A DNA stretch of 58,943 nt, from the NCBI GenBank assembly GCA_016869535.1, contig VGDX01000016.1, positions 5,001 through 63,943 on the forward strand, in the 5' to 3' direction. This document shows, piece after piece, positions 42,740-52,175 of this stretch. Each line of letters starts with the position of its first letter. Position 1 is the first letter of the stretch. The translations under genes were made by a program, and so were the position numbers. A model generated the notes under the pieces. The model made no database searches, was not told the origin of the DNA, and was given only the letters and a program-made list of their open reading frames with translations. The DNA is from Alphaproteobacteria bacterium (GTDB taxonomy: Bacteria; Pseudomonadota; Alphaproteobacteria; Rhizobiales; Methyloligellaceae).

Positions 42740-43008
42740 ACCCGCCCCCGCGAGATTGCTAACCAACGCTTAGGGTTAATGGAAAACCCCGAAATCCCAA
42801 CATGTTGTAGGGAACAGATGCCGAAGATTAACACCTCCCTGATTCGTGCGCGCTCCGTTCACTTTGAATTCCACCGCCCCCTGACAGTGCCCGCGCGACC
42901 TGTCACAGTCGCGGAACGAAATCCGAATGAGGGGAGTCAGCGATTCGGACGGGATTCGTTCCACCCCTGTTCCCGTCTGGACGAGATCGTGCTTTAGGAC
43001 CGCATAGG
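42740..43008 (+). other. Leader region of the helicase gene with large hairpin
   Basis: About 270 bases with no convincing gene. An imperfect inverted repeat covers 42913-42962: an 8-bp outer stem GGAACGAA/TTCGTTCC, an internal loop, a 6-bp inner stem CCGAAT/ATTCGG and a 14-base loop. It ends 46 bases before the helicase start and could act in the leader RNA. Confidence 0.4.
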
Positions 43009-45762
43009 ATGAATCGAGCGTTATCCCCGCATTCCACAGGGTCGCTGCGAGGACGCGGCGTCACCGCGGTGCTCGGTCCGACCAATACGGGCAAGACCCA
43101 CCTCGCCATCGAGCGCATGCTCGCGCACGATCTCGGCGTCATCGGCCTGCCGCTGCGCCTCCTGGCTCGCGAGGTCTATGACAAGATCGTCCCGCGCGTC
43201 GGAGCTGGGGCAGTCGCGCTCATTACCGGCGAAGAGAAGATCAAGCCGCCCTCGCCGCGCTTCTATGTGTGTACGGTCGAGGCCATGCCGCTCGACCTGG
43301 AAGCCGATTTCGTCGCCGTCGACGAGATCCAGCTCGCCGCCGACGGCGAGCGTGGACATGTATTCACCGACCGGCTGTTCCATGCGCGCGGCCTAAACGA
43401 GACTCTGCTGCTCGGCGCCGCAACCATGCGCGACGCCATACGCGAGTTGTTGCCCGGCGCCAATCTCGTGTCGCGGCCGCGGCTATCCCAACTCACCTAT
43501 GCCGGCGACAAGAAGATCACCCGCCTGCCGCGCCGCTCGGCCATCGTTGCCTTCTCGGCCAACGATGTTTACGCCATCGCCGAACTCGTGCGGCGCCAAC
43601 GTGGCGGCGCGGCCGTGGTGCTTGGCGCTCTGAGCCCACGCACCCGTAACGCACAAGTCGAGCTCTACCAGAACGGCGACGTCGATTTCCTGGTGGCCAC
43701 CGACGCGATCGGCATGGGCCTCAATCTCGACGTCGATCATGTCGCCTTTGCCGGTCTCCGTAAATTCGACGGGCAGGCGCACCGCAATCTGACGCCCGCC
43801 GAGCTCGGCCAAATCGCCGGCCGCGCCGGACGACACATGAATGACGGCACGTTCGGCGTGACTGGCCAGGTCGCGCCCTTTGAACCAGAGCTGGTTGATC
43901 GGCTGGAAAATCACACCTTCGATCAGGTCGGGATGCTGCAATGGCGCAACCGCAAACTCGATTTCAGCTCGATCGACCGGCTGAAGGAGTCTTTGCGCGA
44001 AACGCCGGATCACGCGCGGCTGGCGCGTTCACGCATGGTCGACGACGTGATCGCGCTCGACAATGTGAGTCACGACGCCAAAGTGCGGGACGTAGCCAAA
44101 GGAGGGGCTTCCGTGGCGCTGCTTTGGGACATGTGCCAGATCCCCGACTACCGCAAAATTTCCGCCGCAAGTCATGCCGAACTCGTCGCCACGCTTTATG
44201 GCTTCATCATGGGCGAGAGCGGCAAGATTCCCGCCGACTGGTTCGCGAACCAGGTGGCTCAAGCCGACCGTACCGACGGCGATCTCGACACGCTATCGAG
44301 CCGGTTGGCGCAAATTCGCACCTGGACATTTGTTTCCAATCGTGCCGCCTGGCTCGACGATCCCGAGCATTGGCAGGGCCGCACGCGCGCGATCGAGGAC
44401 ACGTTGTCGGATGCCTTGCATGAGCGATTGACGCAGCGCTTCGTCGACCGGCGGACGGCGGTGCTCATGCGGCGTCTGCGCGACAAGGAAGAGCTGGAGG
44501 CGAAGATCGCGACCGATGGGCAAATCCTGGTCGAGAATCACTACGTAGGTCGACTGGACGGTTTCCGCTTCACACCCGATGCATCGAGCGACGGGATTCA
44601 CGGACGCGCGGCGCGCCATGCCGCGACCAGCATCGTGTCGCGCGAGCTGGCTGAACGCACCGGCAAGCTTGTCGCGGCATCTGACGCGGACATTACGCTG
44701 ACGCCAACTGGACAGATCGTATGGGATGGATCCGAGATTGCACGGCTTGAACGCGGCGAGGTTGCCGTTAAGCCTCGTATCGTTCTGTTCGCCGACGAGC
44801 ACCTTGCCGGACCCGAGCGTGAGCGCGTGCAGACGCGGCTCGAAGCGTGGCTTGCGGCGGAGCTCGGCAGCAAGCTTGCGCCGCTGATCGCCTTGAGTGA
44901 AGCATCCGACTTGTCAGGCCTCGCGCGCGGTCTCGGCTACCGCCTTACGGAAAATCTCGGCGTCCTGCGCCGCGAGACAGCTTCCAACGAGATCAAGGCA
45001 CTCGATCAAGCCGCACGCGGGCAGCTCCGGAAGTATGGCGTGCGCTTCGGCGCCTTCAACGTCTACTTCCCGCAATTATTGAAGCCGGCCGCGGCCGATT
45101 TGCTGTTACTGCTATGGGTCCTGCATGAGGGTCGCGACCATGGCCTCGACTGCGATGCGTTGCCGGCACGGCCGCAGCAGGGCCTGACCTCGATCGAGGC
45201 CGGCAAGGACATCCCCGAACCTTATTGGCGCGCGGCGGGCTTCCATGTCGCCGGCTCCCGAGCCATCCGCATCGATATGCTGGAGCGACTATCGGATCTC
45301 ATCCGCGCCCGCGTCGCCTGGCGTCCTGCCGAAGGAGGTGAACCCGCACCCTCCGGCGCAACCGGAGACGGCGGCTTTCGGGTGGTTGCCGATCTGATGT
45401 CGGTGGTCGGCTGCTCTGGGGAAGATTTCACCTCCATCCTAAAGGCGCTCGGTTTCAAACGCGAGCGGCGAAGCATCGACGGCAAAAAGGCAGCAGATAC
45501 GCCGCCAAATCCGACCACTGTCGAGGCAGAGGTCGATGAGTTCTGGCGTCCCGCCAAGCGGAAGGAGGCGCGCCCAGAGGCCCTCTCCGGCAAAAAACCT
45601 CGTAAGGACCAAAGGAAGCCAAACCAGATGAAGCGCCGAAAGCAGCCGCCGGCGAGGAACGCCAAGCGCGAACAGCCCCGCACCGTCGAGCATTCGCCCT
45701 TCGCCGCGCTCAAGGACCTGCGCGAAGCGCTTATCGCCAAGAGCCGGGCCGAGGGACGCTAA
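43009..45762 (+). CDS. SUV3/MgpS-like superfamily 2 RNA helicase
   Basis: A 917-residue helicase related to mitochondrial SUV3 and to rhizobial MgpS. Walker A is GPTNTGKTHLA (about 25-35). DEIQ (motif II), GAATMRD (motif III area), TDAIGMGLNLDVDHVAFAG (motif V) and QIAGRAGRHMNDG (motif VI) follow. The C-terminal half is family-specific and ends in a Lys/Arg-rich, disordered tail (about 840-900) suited to RNA binding. SUV3-like helicases act in RNA turnover. In relatives a small S4-domain gene follows; here fdxA comes next. Confidence 0.9.
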   Translation: MNRALSPHSTGSLRGRGVTAVLGPTNTGKTHLAIERMLAHDLGVIGLPLRLLAREVYDKIVPRVGAGAVALITGEEKIKPPSPRFYVCTVEAMPLDLEADFVAVDEIQLAADGERGHVFTDRLFHARGLNETLLLGAATMRDAIRELLPGANLVSRPRLSQLTYAGDKKITRLPRRSAIVAFSANDVYAIAELVRRQRGGAAVVLGALSPRTRNAQVELYQNGDVDFLVATDAIGMGLNLDVDHVAFAGLRKFDGQAHRNLTPAELGQIAGRAGRHMNDGTFGVTGQVAPFEPELVDRLENHTFDQVGMLQWRNRKLDFSSIDRLKESLRETPDHARLARSRMVDDVIALDNVSHDAKVRDVAKGGASVALLWDMCQIPDYRKISAASHAELVATLYGFIMGESGKIPADWFANQVAQADRTDGDLDTLSSRLAQIRTWTFVSNRAAWLDDPEHWQGRTRAIEDTLSDALHERLTQRFVDRRTAVLMRRLRDKEELEAKIATDGQILVENHYVGRLDGFRFTPDASSDGIHGRAARHAATSIVSRELAERTGKLVAASDADITLTPTGQIVWDGSEIARLERGEVAVKPRIVLFADEHLAGPERERVQTRLEAWLAAELGSKLAPLIALSEASDLSGLARGLGYRLTENLGVLRRETASNEIKALDQAARGQLRKYGVRFGAFNVYFPQLLKPAAADLLLLLWVLHEGRDHGLDCDALPARPQQGLTSIEAGKDIPEPYWRAAGFHVAGSRAIRIDMLERLSDLIRARVAWRPAEGGEPAPSGATGDGGFRVVADLMSVVGCSGEDFTSILKALGFKRERRSIDGKKAADTPPNPTTVEAEVDEFWRPAKRKEARPEALSGKKPRKDQRKPNQMKRRKQPPARNAKREQPRTVEHSPFAALKDLREALIAKSRAEGR

Positions 45763-45947
45763 GTATCGAATTAGCCGCGATCGCCGATATATCCGTCTAT
45801 AAAGCCAGGTAAAATCGCAACCGCCTTCTCCTGCCTCGCCTTGTGCGGCTGGCACGATTGTTATAGGCAGAGCCCTCTCCGGGCGACTTTCGCGGCCCGT
45901 ATCAGGCTAGAATAAGACTGGGTCTCCGCCCGAGGCGTGTGGAATCG

Positions 45948-46286
<339 letters not shown>

Positions 46287-46435
46287 ACCCCGCGATTAAC
46301 CTTACGGTCAAAATGTCGCATGTTGCGGCGCGGAATGGGCCGTGCTGCGGCACGGGACGGCTTTCCGATTAGCTAAAATTGTGTTATGTTCTAGTCGAAA
46401 TGGCGCGGACCGTAGGCGCGTGAACCATAAGAGAG

Positions 46436-46463
46436 GCGTCCCTGTTTGGGCGCGCTTTTTTTT
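46436..46463 (+). terminator. Intrinsic terminator between fdxA and carD
   Basis: A GCG(T)CCC-TGTTT-GGGCGC hairpin (46436-46453) followed by GC and eight T residues (46456-46463) is a strong rho-independent terminator. It lies 150 bases after the fdxA stop and about 170 bases before carD. It could end the fdxA message or a small RNA or attenuated leader starting near 46395. Confidence 0.7.
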
Positions 46464-46636
46464 CTCAACTGCCGCAGATGGGCGCGATCAGGCCTCTGGT
46501 CGATGGTCTTGGTTGTGCCCATTTAATAGGCAGATCCACTGGCGACAGGAACTAATGCCCGCGCCAAGGATTGAGCAAGTTCACTCCTAGAGCCGGTTGC
46601 AACGACATAAAGCACTTTAACAGTGAGACGAGTGTA

Positions 46637-47203
46637 ATGCCCGAAAAGAAAAAGCCCCAGCAAAGACACGGTTTTCGTACCAACGAATATATCGTTTATC
46701 CGGCACATGGTGTTGGCCGGATCGTCAGCATTGAAGAGCAAGAAATTGCCGGCGCCAGCCTCGAGTTGTTTGTCATCAGCTTCGACAAGGACAAGATGAC
46801 CCTCAGGGTGCCGACCTCGAAGCTTGCCAGCGTTGGCATGCGCAAGCTTTCCGAGGAGAAAACGGTCAAGAAGGCGCTCACCACGCTCAAGGGCAAGGCG
46901 CGCATCAAGCGCACGATGTGGTCGAGGCGCGCCCAGGAATATGAGGCGAAGATCAATTCCGGCGACCTCATCTCCATCGCTGAAGTGGTCCGCGACCTGT
47001 ACCGTTCGGAGGCCCAGCCGGAGCAGTCCTATTCCGAACGCCAGCTTTATGAGGCTGCGCTCGACCGGATGGCCCGTGAAATTGCCGCCGTGGAGCGCCT
47101 GGACGAGGCAAGTGCGGTCGCCAAGATCGACGACGTGCTGGCCAAGACGGCCCGTCATGCCAAGCAGGCGGCCGAAGCCGAGGCGCGGCGCAGCGCAGCT
47201 TAA
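46637..47203 (+). CDS. carD: CarD family transcriptional regulator
   Basis: A 188-residue protein whose N-terminal RNA-polymerase-interacting domain contains YIVYPAHGVGRIVSIEEQEIAG, followed by a helical DNA-binding part (about 75-165). CarD proteins bind the RNA polymerase beta subunit and stabilise open complexes, notably at rRNA promoters. ATG 46637 (MPEKKKPQQRHGFRTNEY) was chosen by family start. The tail is Ala/Lys-rich. The long leader (46287-46636) contains a terminator. Confidence 0.93.
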   Translation: MPEKKKPQQRHGFRTNEYIVYPAHGVGRIVSIEEQEIAGASLELFVISFDKDKMTLRVPTSKLASVGMRKLSEEKTVKKALTTLKGKARIKRTMWSRRAQEYEAKINSGDLISIAEVVRDLYRSEAQPEQSYSERQLYEAALDRMAREIAAVERLDEASAVAKIDDVLAKTARHAKQAAEAEARRSAA

Positions 47204-47331
47204 GCGGGCTGCCGACAGACCCTGAATTAACCAGAGCGCGCACCTTCCCTGGCGGGTAAGGTTGCTCGATGCAATTGTCAAACCGCAGCGTGAAGCTGCC
47301 TTGGCAATGACCTTACACCGGGGGATCGCGC

Positions 47332-47664
47332 ATGAGCGTTCTCGCGCCTGCGCTCGACATTCTTGCCGCCAATCTGCAAGAGCCGCTCACCCAGATCCTC
47401 ATGTTCGTCTGCTTCGTCTTCGGATATATCCGGACGCGCTGGTACTGGGTCATTATCTTCGCCTTGATGGTCGCCATCTCGCATGTCCTGGCAACCCATG
47501 ACATGACGATAAATCAGCGCGTCATCCAGAGGGCCGGCGAAACCGCTTTGATGATCTTTTTCGCCAACGGCGCACTCATGCTCGCGAGCTACGCCATCGG
47601 TTATGGCTTCAAGAAACTCCTGCTGCTGATTAGCGGGCAAAGTCCTCCCGAGACCGGACGCTGA
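47332..47664 (+). CDS. Small membrane protein of unknown function
   Basis: A 110-residue protein with two or three predicted membrane helices (about 20-33, 38-53 and 70-95). GGGGGA lies before ATG 47332. I do not recognise a family. It lies 128 bases after carD on the same strand and ends 9 bases from the convergent nuclease-fold gene. Confidence 0.55.
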   Translation: MSVLAPALDILAANLQEPLTQILMFVCFVFGYIRTRWYWVIIFALMVAISHVLATHDMTINQRVIQRAGETALMIFFANGALMLASYAIGYGFKKLLLLISGQSPPETGR

Positions 47665-47673
47665 TCGCGACTG

Positions 47674-48489
47674 TCAGTGGCCGGCCGCACCAGGCAAGAG
47701 TTCGATCTGTTCCGGATGCGTCGCCACGATCATGGGACCGTTTCGCCATTGCAGCCAGCCGCGCACGCGCAGTCTTTTCCCAGCGAGTGTTTTCAGATCG
47801 ATGCCGGCATCGGTGAAGGCGCTTGAATTTCGTCGCTCCACGCTGATGGTAAAATCGCTTCGCCAGTCCTCGGCGAAATTGAGATAGATCCATTTCTGCC
47901 CTTCGCCGACGGCCGTCACCGTACCTTCGACAAGCTGATACGTTTGCATGAGACGGTCGAGACGCTTCAGGTCGGAAGCGTCCTGGATGCGATAAGCCCA
48001 AGAGCCCCACACGCCGAGACGCTTTTCGCGAGCTTCGGCCTCGCGATCGAGAAGCTCACGGATGCAGGCTGTGTTGTCGGCGAGGGAATAGACGCGCGCC
48101 AGACCCCTGCCGATCATCTCATCTTGCAGCCAAATCCGCTTGCCATCCTTAACCACGAAGACCTGGGCGAGCAGCTGATCGTGCCGGTCGGTGCGGTGCC
48201 CGCCGAATTCAAGTTCGACTTCGGAACCTGTCGCAAGACGCGCGAGCGCGTCTTTTGCCTCATCGACCAAGGGCCAGGGATCGTCACCCCGCCAGCCGAG
48301 CGGCGGCATCGGCGCCTTGACCCCGATCAGCCGCACGACGCGGCCATCGGTGAGCTTCAGCGTCTCGCCGTCCTCGACCGAGGCGACGGCCGCCCTTTCC
48401 GGTTCCGACAAGTCACAGGTCGCAGCGGCATTGGAGGGGCCAGCCGGGATCAGACAAACAGCAACAGCCAATAGCGACGGCAATCGCAT
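47674..48489 (-). CDS. Secreted thermonuclease-fold (SNase-like) protein
   Basis: A 271-residue protein with a signal peptide (about 1-22, ending SNA) and a staphylococcal nuclease-like domain (about 35-165): DGETLKLTDGRVVRLIGVKAP, then GHRTDRHDQLLAQVF and IGRGLARVYS. The C-terminal part (about 185-265) resembles an OB-fold. Some catalytic Arg and Glu residues appear present, but I cannot confirm activity. It is 9 bases downstream of cobF on the same strand. Confidence 0.8.
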   Translation of the reverse strand: MRLPSLLAVAVCLIPAGPSNAAATCDLSEPERAAVASVEDGETLKLTDGRVVRLIGVKAPMPPLGWRGDDPWPLVDEAKDALARLATGSEVELEFGGHRTDRHDQLLAQVFVVKDGKRIWLQDEMIGRGLARVYSLADNTACIRELLDREAEAREKRLGVWGSWAYRIQDASDLKRLDRLMQTYQLVEGTVTAVGEGQKWIYLNFAEDWRSDFTISVERRNSSAFTDAGIDLKTLAGKRLRVRGWLQWRNGPMIVATHPEQIELLPGAAGH

Positions 48490-48498
48490 GATCGCATC

Positions 48499-49257
48499 CT
48501 AGGACTTCACGGGCTTGCGCAACAGATAGGTGTCCATGATCCACCCCTTGCGGGCGCGGGCTTCTTCCCTCACCCGCTCGATCTCATCGCTTACGTCGCG
48601 CAGTCTGCCGGAGATCAGAATCTCATCGCTCGTGCCGAGATAGGCACCCCAATAGATTTCGGCGTCGCCATCGACCTTCTTGAAGGCGCAATCGCCGTCG
48701 AGCATGACGATCACGCTGTCCGCAGCGGCCGGAAAGTCTTCGGCGAGCCTGCGACCGGTAGTGACCAGGATGGACTCGCCGATGCGATTAAGCGGGATCT
48801 TGTGCGCGGCTGCCAGCGCCTGTACGGCGCTGATGCCGGGGATCACTTCATATTCGAGCGCGATCTTGCCCATGGCGCGTATCCGCTCGAACACGCGCAT
48901 AGTGCTGTCGTAAAGCGAGGGGTCGCCCCAGATGAGAAACGCACCCAACTCGCCGTCGCCAAGCTCAGAGCTAAGCAAGCGCTCATAAATATCGGCAACT
49001 GCGTCGTGCCAGCTGGCGACGCTCTCGCGATAAGCGGTAGACTGCTCGCGCACCGGGACATCGAAATCGACAAGGCGGCTATCGCTGCGGAGAAAACGCT
49101 CGCAAATCTCTTGGCGCAGGCGAGCCAGATCCTGCTTCTCCGCTCCCTTATGCGGGATGAAGAGCACATCCGCGCGGTTGAGCGCGTCGATCGCCTGTGC
49201 CGTCATGTGCTCGGGATTGCCGGCGCCGATGCCGACGATCAGAACCTTCCGCTTCAT
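48499..49257 (-). CDS. cobF: Precorrin-6A synthase (deacetylating) CobF
   Basis: A 252-residue SAM-dependent tetrapyrrole methyltransferase of aerobic cobalamin synthesis. It methylates C-1 of precorrin-5 with loss of acetate. The family motif VGIGAGNPEHMT opens the protein and IWGDPSLYDSTMRV and VIPGISAVQALAA follow. ATG 49257 (MKRKVLIVGIG) was chosen by family start. It is the only corrin-ring synthesis gene in the window besides cobS-cobT and stands apart from them. Confidence 0.92.
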   Translation of the reverse strand: MKRKVLIVGIGAGNPEHMTAQAIDALNRADVLFIPHKGAEKQDLARLRQEICERFLRSDSRLVDFDVPVREQSTAYRESVASWHDAVADIYERLLSSELGDGELGAFLIWGDPSLYDSTMRVFERIRAMGKIALEYEVIPGISAVQALAAAHKIPLNRIGESILVTTGRRLAEDFPAAADSVIVMLDGDCAFKKVDGDAEIYWGAYLGTSDEILISGRLRDVSDEIERVREEARARKGWIMDTYLLRKPVKS

Positions 49258-49581
49258 CGCCGCACCATAACAGTAAAGCCAGAGGTGCAGCAGGGGCGCG
49301 AAGATGGCGATGGGCACGGGTGCACGCCCGTCAATGTGACGATTTAAGCGCTAGATTTGAGCTAGCGACCTAGCCGAGCTTGCTAAATCGCAAGGCAGGG
49401 TCCATACAGGGCCCTCGGCACGCTCGATATTTCGTAAATACCACGCGGCCTTGACGTTATCTCGCTACAGCAAGATGCGTTTGCGCATGTCTCGCGCTTG
49501 AAACGCCTCGCGTGGACTGAGCCTTAAACTCACAAGGCTCGACCTTCACCGAACGATGCACTCGGCATGGCAGGAGAACAA
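49258..49581. other. Intergenic region between cobF and the small-protein genes
   Basis: About 320 bases with no gene I can support. Two short hairpins are visible: CGCTAG/CTAGCG (49349-49367) and ATGCG-TTTG-CGCAT (about 49477-49490). It should hold divergent promoters for cobF and the small gene at 49582. Confidence 0.4.
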
Positions 49582-49827
49582 ATGACCAAATTTCCGCATC
49601 GTGTCTCTGCCGCCCGGCGAAACGCCACGACGCTGCTGAACCAGTCCATGAAGCAAGTTTCGAGTGTTAAGCAGGAACAGACGCGCGAATATGAGGCGAT
49701 GGTTTTGAAGACGGCAAAATTGCGCGAGCTCCGTTTAGCCAAGGAAGCAGCGGACAAGGAGGCAACCTCGGCTCAGGCTGAGCCTCGGCGGACAGCTGTC
49801 AAACCCAAACGCAGCAGACAAACATAG
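49582..49827 (+). CDS. Small charged helical protein, unknown function
   Basis: An 81-residue basic, probably helical protein (KFPHRVSAARRN...REYEAMVLKTAKLRELRLAKEA). A strong ribosome-binding site AGGAGA precedes ATG 49582, which makes it a real gene; the upstream ATG at 49567 lacks one. It reads like a conserved rhizobial hypothetical. It leads a run of three small genes on the same strand. Confidence 0.65.
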   Translation: MTKFPHRVSAARRNATTLLNQSMKQVSSVKQEQTREYEAMVLKTAKLRELRLAKEAADKEATSAQAEPRRTAVKPKRSRQT

Positions 49828-49836
49828 GTCGGTCCC

Positions 49837-50004
49837 ATGCCTCCAAAACCCAATTACCGTCATCAGCGGTCTGAGCGGGATCGCTCCAAGCAGCAAAAGA
49901 AGCAGGAGAAGCTTCAGCGCCGCGAGGAGGATGCGGCTGCGCGCAAACTTCGCGACGAGACGCAGACGCCTCAGCAAACCCCCGATGAGACTCCTAATAC
50001 TTAA
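49837..50004 (+). CDS. Short highly charged 55-residue protein
   Basis: A 55-residue reading frame starting MPPKPNYRHQRSERDRSKQQ and rich in Lys, Arg, Gln and Glu, with a C-terminal Thr/Pro tail. Its pattern (an MxPKxNY start, a run of KKQEK-like residues) resembles small conserved proteins seen in Alphaproteobacteria. It lies 9 bases after the previous gene and ends one base before a GTG of the next. No ribosome-binding site is obvious, so coupling is likely. Confidence 0.55.
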   Translation: MPPKPNYRHQRSERDRSKQQKKQEKLQRREEDAAARKLRDETQTPQQTPDETPNT

Positions 50005-50019
50005 GTGAACCTTGCTTAC

Positions 50020-50292
50020 ATGGCCAAGAAACAAAAAATCCCGGCTGGGTTTGTGCTCTTCGATGTCATTTACGAGGACGGCACGCGGACATCGAACCGC
50101 AAGGTGCCGGCCGCCGAACTCGGCGGACTGGACGGCGATACCCCGGCGCGTGCATTCGTCGAGGGTCAGGATCGCCACATTGGCGAAATGTCAGGTATCC
50201 CGCGCGGACGCATAAAGACTATCTTGCGGTCCGACGCGAAGCCACCACGCGATCGGTCAAACCGGGCATCGGTCTCTACCGGTAAGCTTTGA
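50020..50292 (+). CDS. Conserved rhizobial hypothetical protein
   Basis: A 90-residue protein starting MAKKQKIPAGFVLFDVIYED. The compact N-terminal core (VLFDVIYEDGTRTSNRKVPAAE and PRGRIKTILRS) looks like a recurrent rhizobial hypothetical family. No function is known. GTG 50005, which follows the preceding stop codon directly, is an alternative start. It ends 42 bases from the convergent M48 gene. Confidence 0.65.
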   Translation: MAKKQKIPAGFVLFDVIYEDGTRTSNRKVPAAELGGLDGDTPARAFVEGQDRHIGEMSGIPRGRIKTILRSDAKPPRDRSNRASVSTGKL

Positions 50293-50334
50293 AGGCTACT
50301 GGTGAAAGGCGCTTGGGGCTGACGTTTGGCGCGT

Positions 50335-51927
50335 CTAGAGGTGATGGTGGTGGTGCGCGAAGTATAGATTGGCAGCGATCACGATCACGCAAACCAGGAT
50401 CTGCCAGAACAGCGGCCGCGCGCGTAACCGCCCCGCCGTGCTGTTCAGTTCGCGCAGCACGAGATAGCCGCCCATGCCGCGCTTGAACCAGCCGCGCACA
50501 TCGCCCGGCTGATCGAAATGTTGCGGTACGCGCTTCCAGCCCGCGAAGATGTCACCGATGAAACCGAGCATGGAACGGAAGTCGACCGCCATGAGGCCGG
50601 TCTTATCCTGATAAATGACATCTTCGCCTATAACGAACCCGGGATTCACGCGGCCAATCGCCTTGCCTTCGAGCCGCACCGGCCACGCCCGCACCGGAGA
50701 GGCAGCCGGATCGCTCATCAGCGCCATCACCGTTGCATCGCGCGGTGTGCGGAACGGATAGCGAAGCGGCAAGGTCAAAAGCACGCCGCCCGCGACTGCC
50801 GCCGGCACAAATTGCGGCGCGCGCGACGCCGCGACGACAATGCCGATGGCGATTGGCACCAGCAGCAAGGCAAGCTCGGCGAGAAAGCGGAGCCAGAGCC
50901 GTCCTCTTCTTACGCCTCTCTTTTCCCCGGCAGCCACGACATCGTAGTCACCGATGCTTTCGCCCTTCGCCTTGGCGATCTTGCCGAGATGGGCGATGCG
51001 CCGTCCCGTCAGCGGATGGGTGGAGTTAAGCTGAACCAGAACGGCCCATGGATTATAGAAATCGAACAGCATGGCCTCGGCTGGCGAGCCGCCGATCTTT
51101 TCCTGGCTCTCGGCAATAAGGCCCGCATAGCGCGCGTTCTTCACATCGACCACGCCGAGATGGCGCGTCGAGCGCAGTAGCGATTGCGTCGCATCGGTGT
51201 CTTCGATCGCGACGATGCCATAGGCGATCTTGACCAGAGCGCTCGCCAGATGCTTCGGCGCGACGCGCTGCGCCGAGAAACTATCGGCGAGATATTCGCG
51301 CGTGCGGCTGAGATAGAGCAGAAGGTAGAGGCCGATATAGTAGGCGATCAGCGCCAGAAAGCCGATCAATGGCCCCGCATTCTTCTTGCCGCTTGTCTTG
51401 GCCTTCGAAAGCACCACGAAGATCATATAGAGAATCTGCACGAGCATCCCGGCCATGGTCATCAGGATGAAATCGCGATGAACGATATGGCCAAGCTCAT
51501 GCGCGACCACCGCGCGTTGCTCGTCTTCGTTCAGGAACTCGAAGATGCCTTGCGTCACTACGATGCGGGCATTGGAGCGAAGCAGGCCGTAAGTGAAGGC
51601 GGTCGGGTTACGGTCGGGTATGAAACCGATCTTCGGCGCCGAGAAGCGATATTGGCCGGCGACCTCGTGGATCAGGGCATGGATGCCGGGATAGCGCTGC
51701 TTCACCGTGGCGTCGTCGAGGAACTCGAGCTTGTTGAACCAGCGCAGCGTGATGTCCGACAACCACGGGCTGATCAGCCAGATGATGAGGTTGATGACCA
51801 CGGCAAGCCCAATGGCAAAGCCGAGATTGAGCTCCCCTGCCGCCACCATTGCGGCGAGCACGAGGCCGATCGCCATGCCGAGGAGAAGCCCGAAGGTGAC
51901 GAGAGAGGCGAAGAACAGGCGGAACAC
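50335..51927 (-). CDS. M48 family metallopeptidase, membrane-bound
   Basis: A 530-residue zinc peptidase related to HtpX. Two N-terminal helices (about 1-55) precede the catalytic domain with H143-E144-L145-G146-H147 (VVAHELGHIVHRDF) and SRTREYLADSFSA, which supplies the third zinc ligand. More helices lie near 150-210 and 345-395, and one at the C-terminus. HtpX-like enzymes degrade damaged membrane proteins. The start is GTG 51927 with GGGGGA 6 bases upstream. The last residues are AHHHHHL, an unusual natural histidine run. Confidence 0.88.
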   Translation of the reverse strand: MFRLFFASLVTFGLLLGMAIGLVLAAMVAAGELNLGFAIGLAVVINLIIWLISPWLSDITLRWFNKLEFLDDATVKQRYPGIHALIHEVAGQYRFSAPKIGFIPDRNPTAFTYGLLRSNARIVVTQGIFEFLNEDEQRAVVAHELGHIVHRDFILMTMAGMLVQILYMIFVVLSKAKTSGKKNAGPLIGFLALIAYYIGLYLLLYLSRTREYLADSFSAQRVAPKHLASALVKIAYGIVAIEDTDATQSLLRSTRHLGVVDVKNARYAGLIAESQEKIGGSPAEAMLFDFYNPWAVLVQLNSTHPLTGRRIAHLGKIAKAKGESIGDYDVVAAGEKRGVRRGRLWLRFLAELALLLVPIAIGIVVAASRAPQFVPAAVAGGVLLTLPLRYPFRTPRDATVMALMSDPAASPVRAWPVRLEGKAIGRVNPGFVIGEDVIYQDKTGLMAVDFRSMLGFIGDIFAGWKRVPQHFDQPGDVRGWFKRGMGGYLVLRELNSTAGRLRARPLFWQILVCVIVIAANLYFAHHHHHL

Positions 51928-52098
51928 GGAAATCCCCCCAATCCGGGATGCACCGCCGAGCTTAATGTACCGTGAGGCCCAACGCCTCCAGATTCATATT
52001 GGCGGCAGCGCGACCTTTTTGCCCGGAGAGGCGTCGCGGGGCTTGAAAACCGGACCCGGATCGAAACACATAGGGGTCACCAGCCCGTTGGCGGCAAA

Positions 52099-52175
52099 GA
52101 CCTCGTAGCTCAGTTGGATAGAGCACCAGATTCCTAATCTGGGGGTCGCAGGTTCGAATCCTGCCGGGGTCACCA
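52099..52175 (+). tRNA. tRNA-Arg (anticodon CCU)
   Basis: A complete 77-base cloverleaf. The acceptor arms are GACCTCG and CGGGGTC with one G-U pair, the D-stem GCTC/GAGC, and the anticodon stem CCAGA/TCTGG with loop TTCCTAA (anticodon CCT). The T-arm is CAGG-TTCGAAT-CCTG, and CCA is encoded. It reads AGG codons. It marks the left edge of the accessory region. Confidence 0.95.

Noticed and set aside
42779..42997. 72-residue plus-strand frame before the helicase gene
   Set aside because: No ribosome-binding site or recognisable family, and it runs over the leader hairpin.
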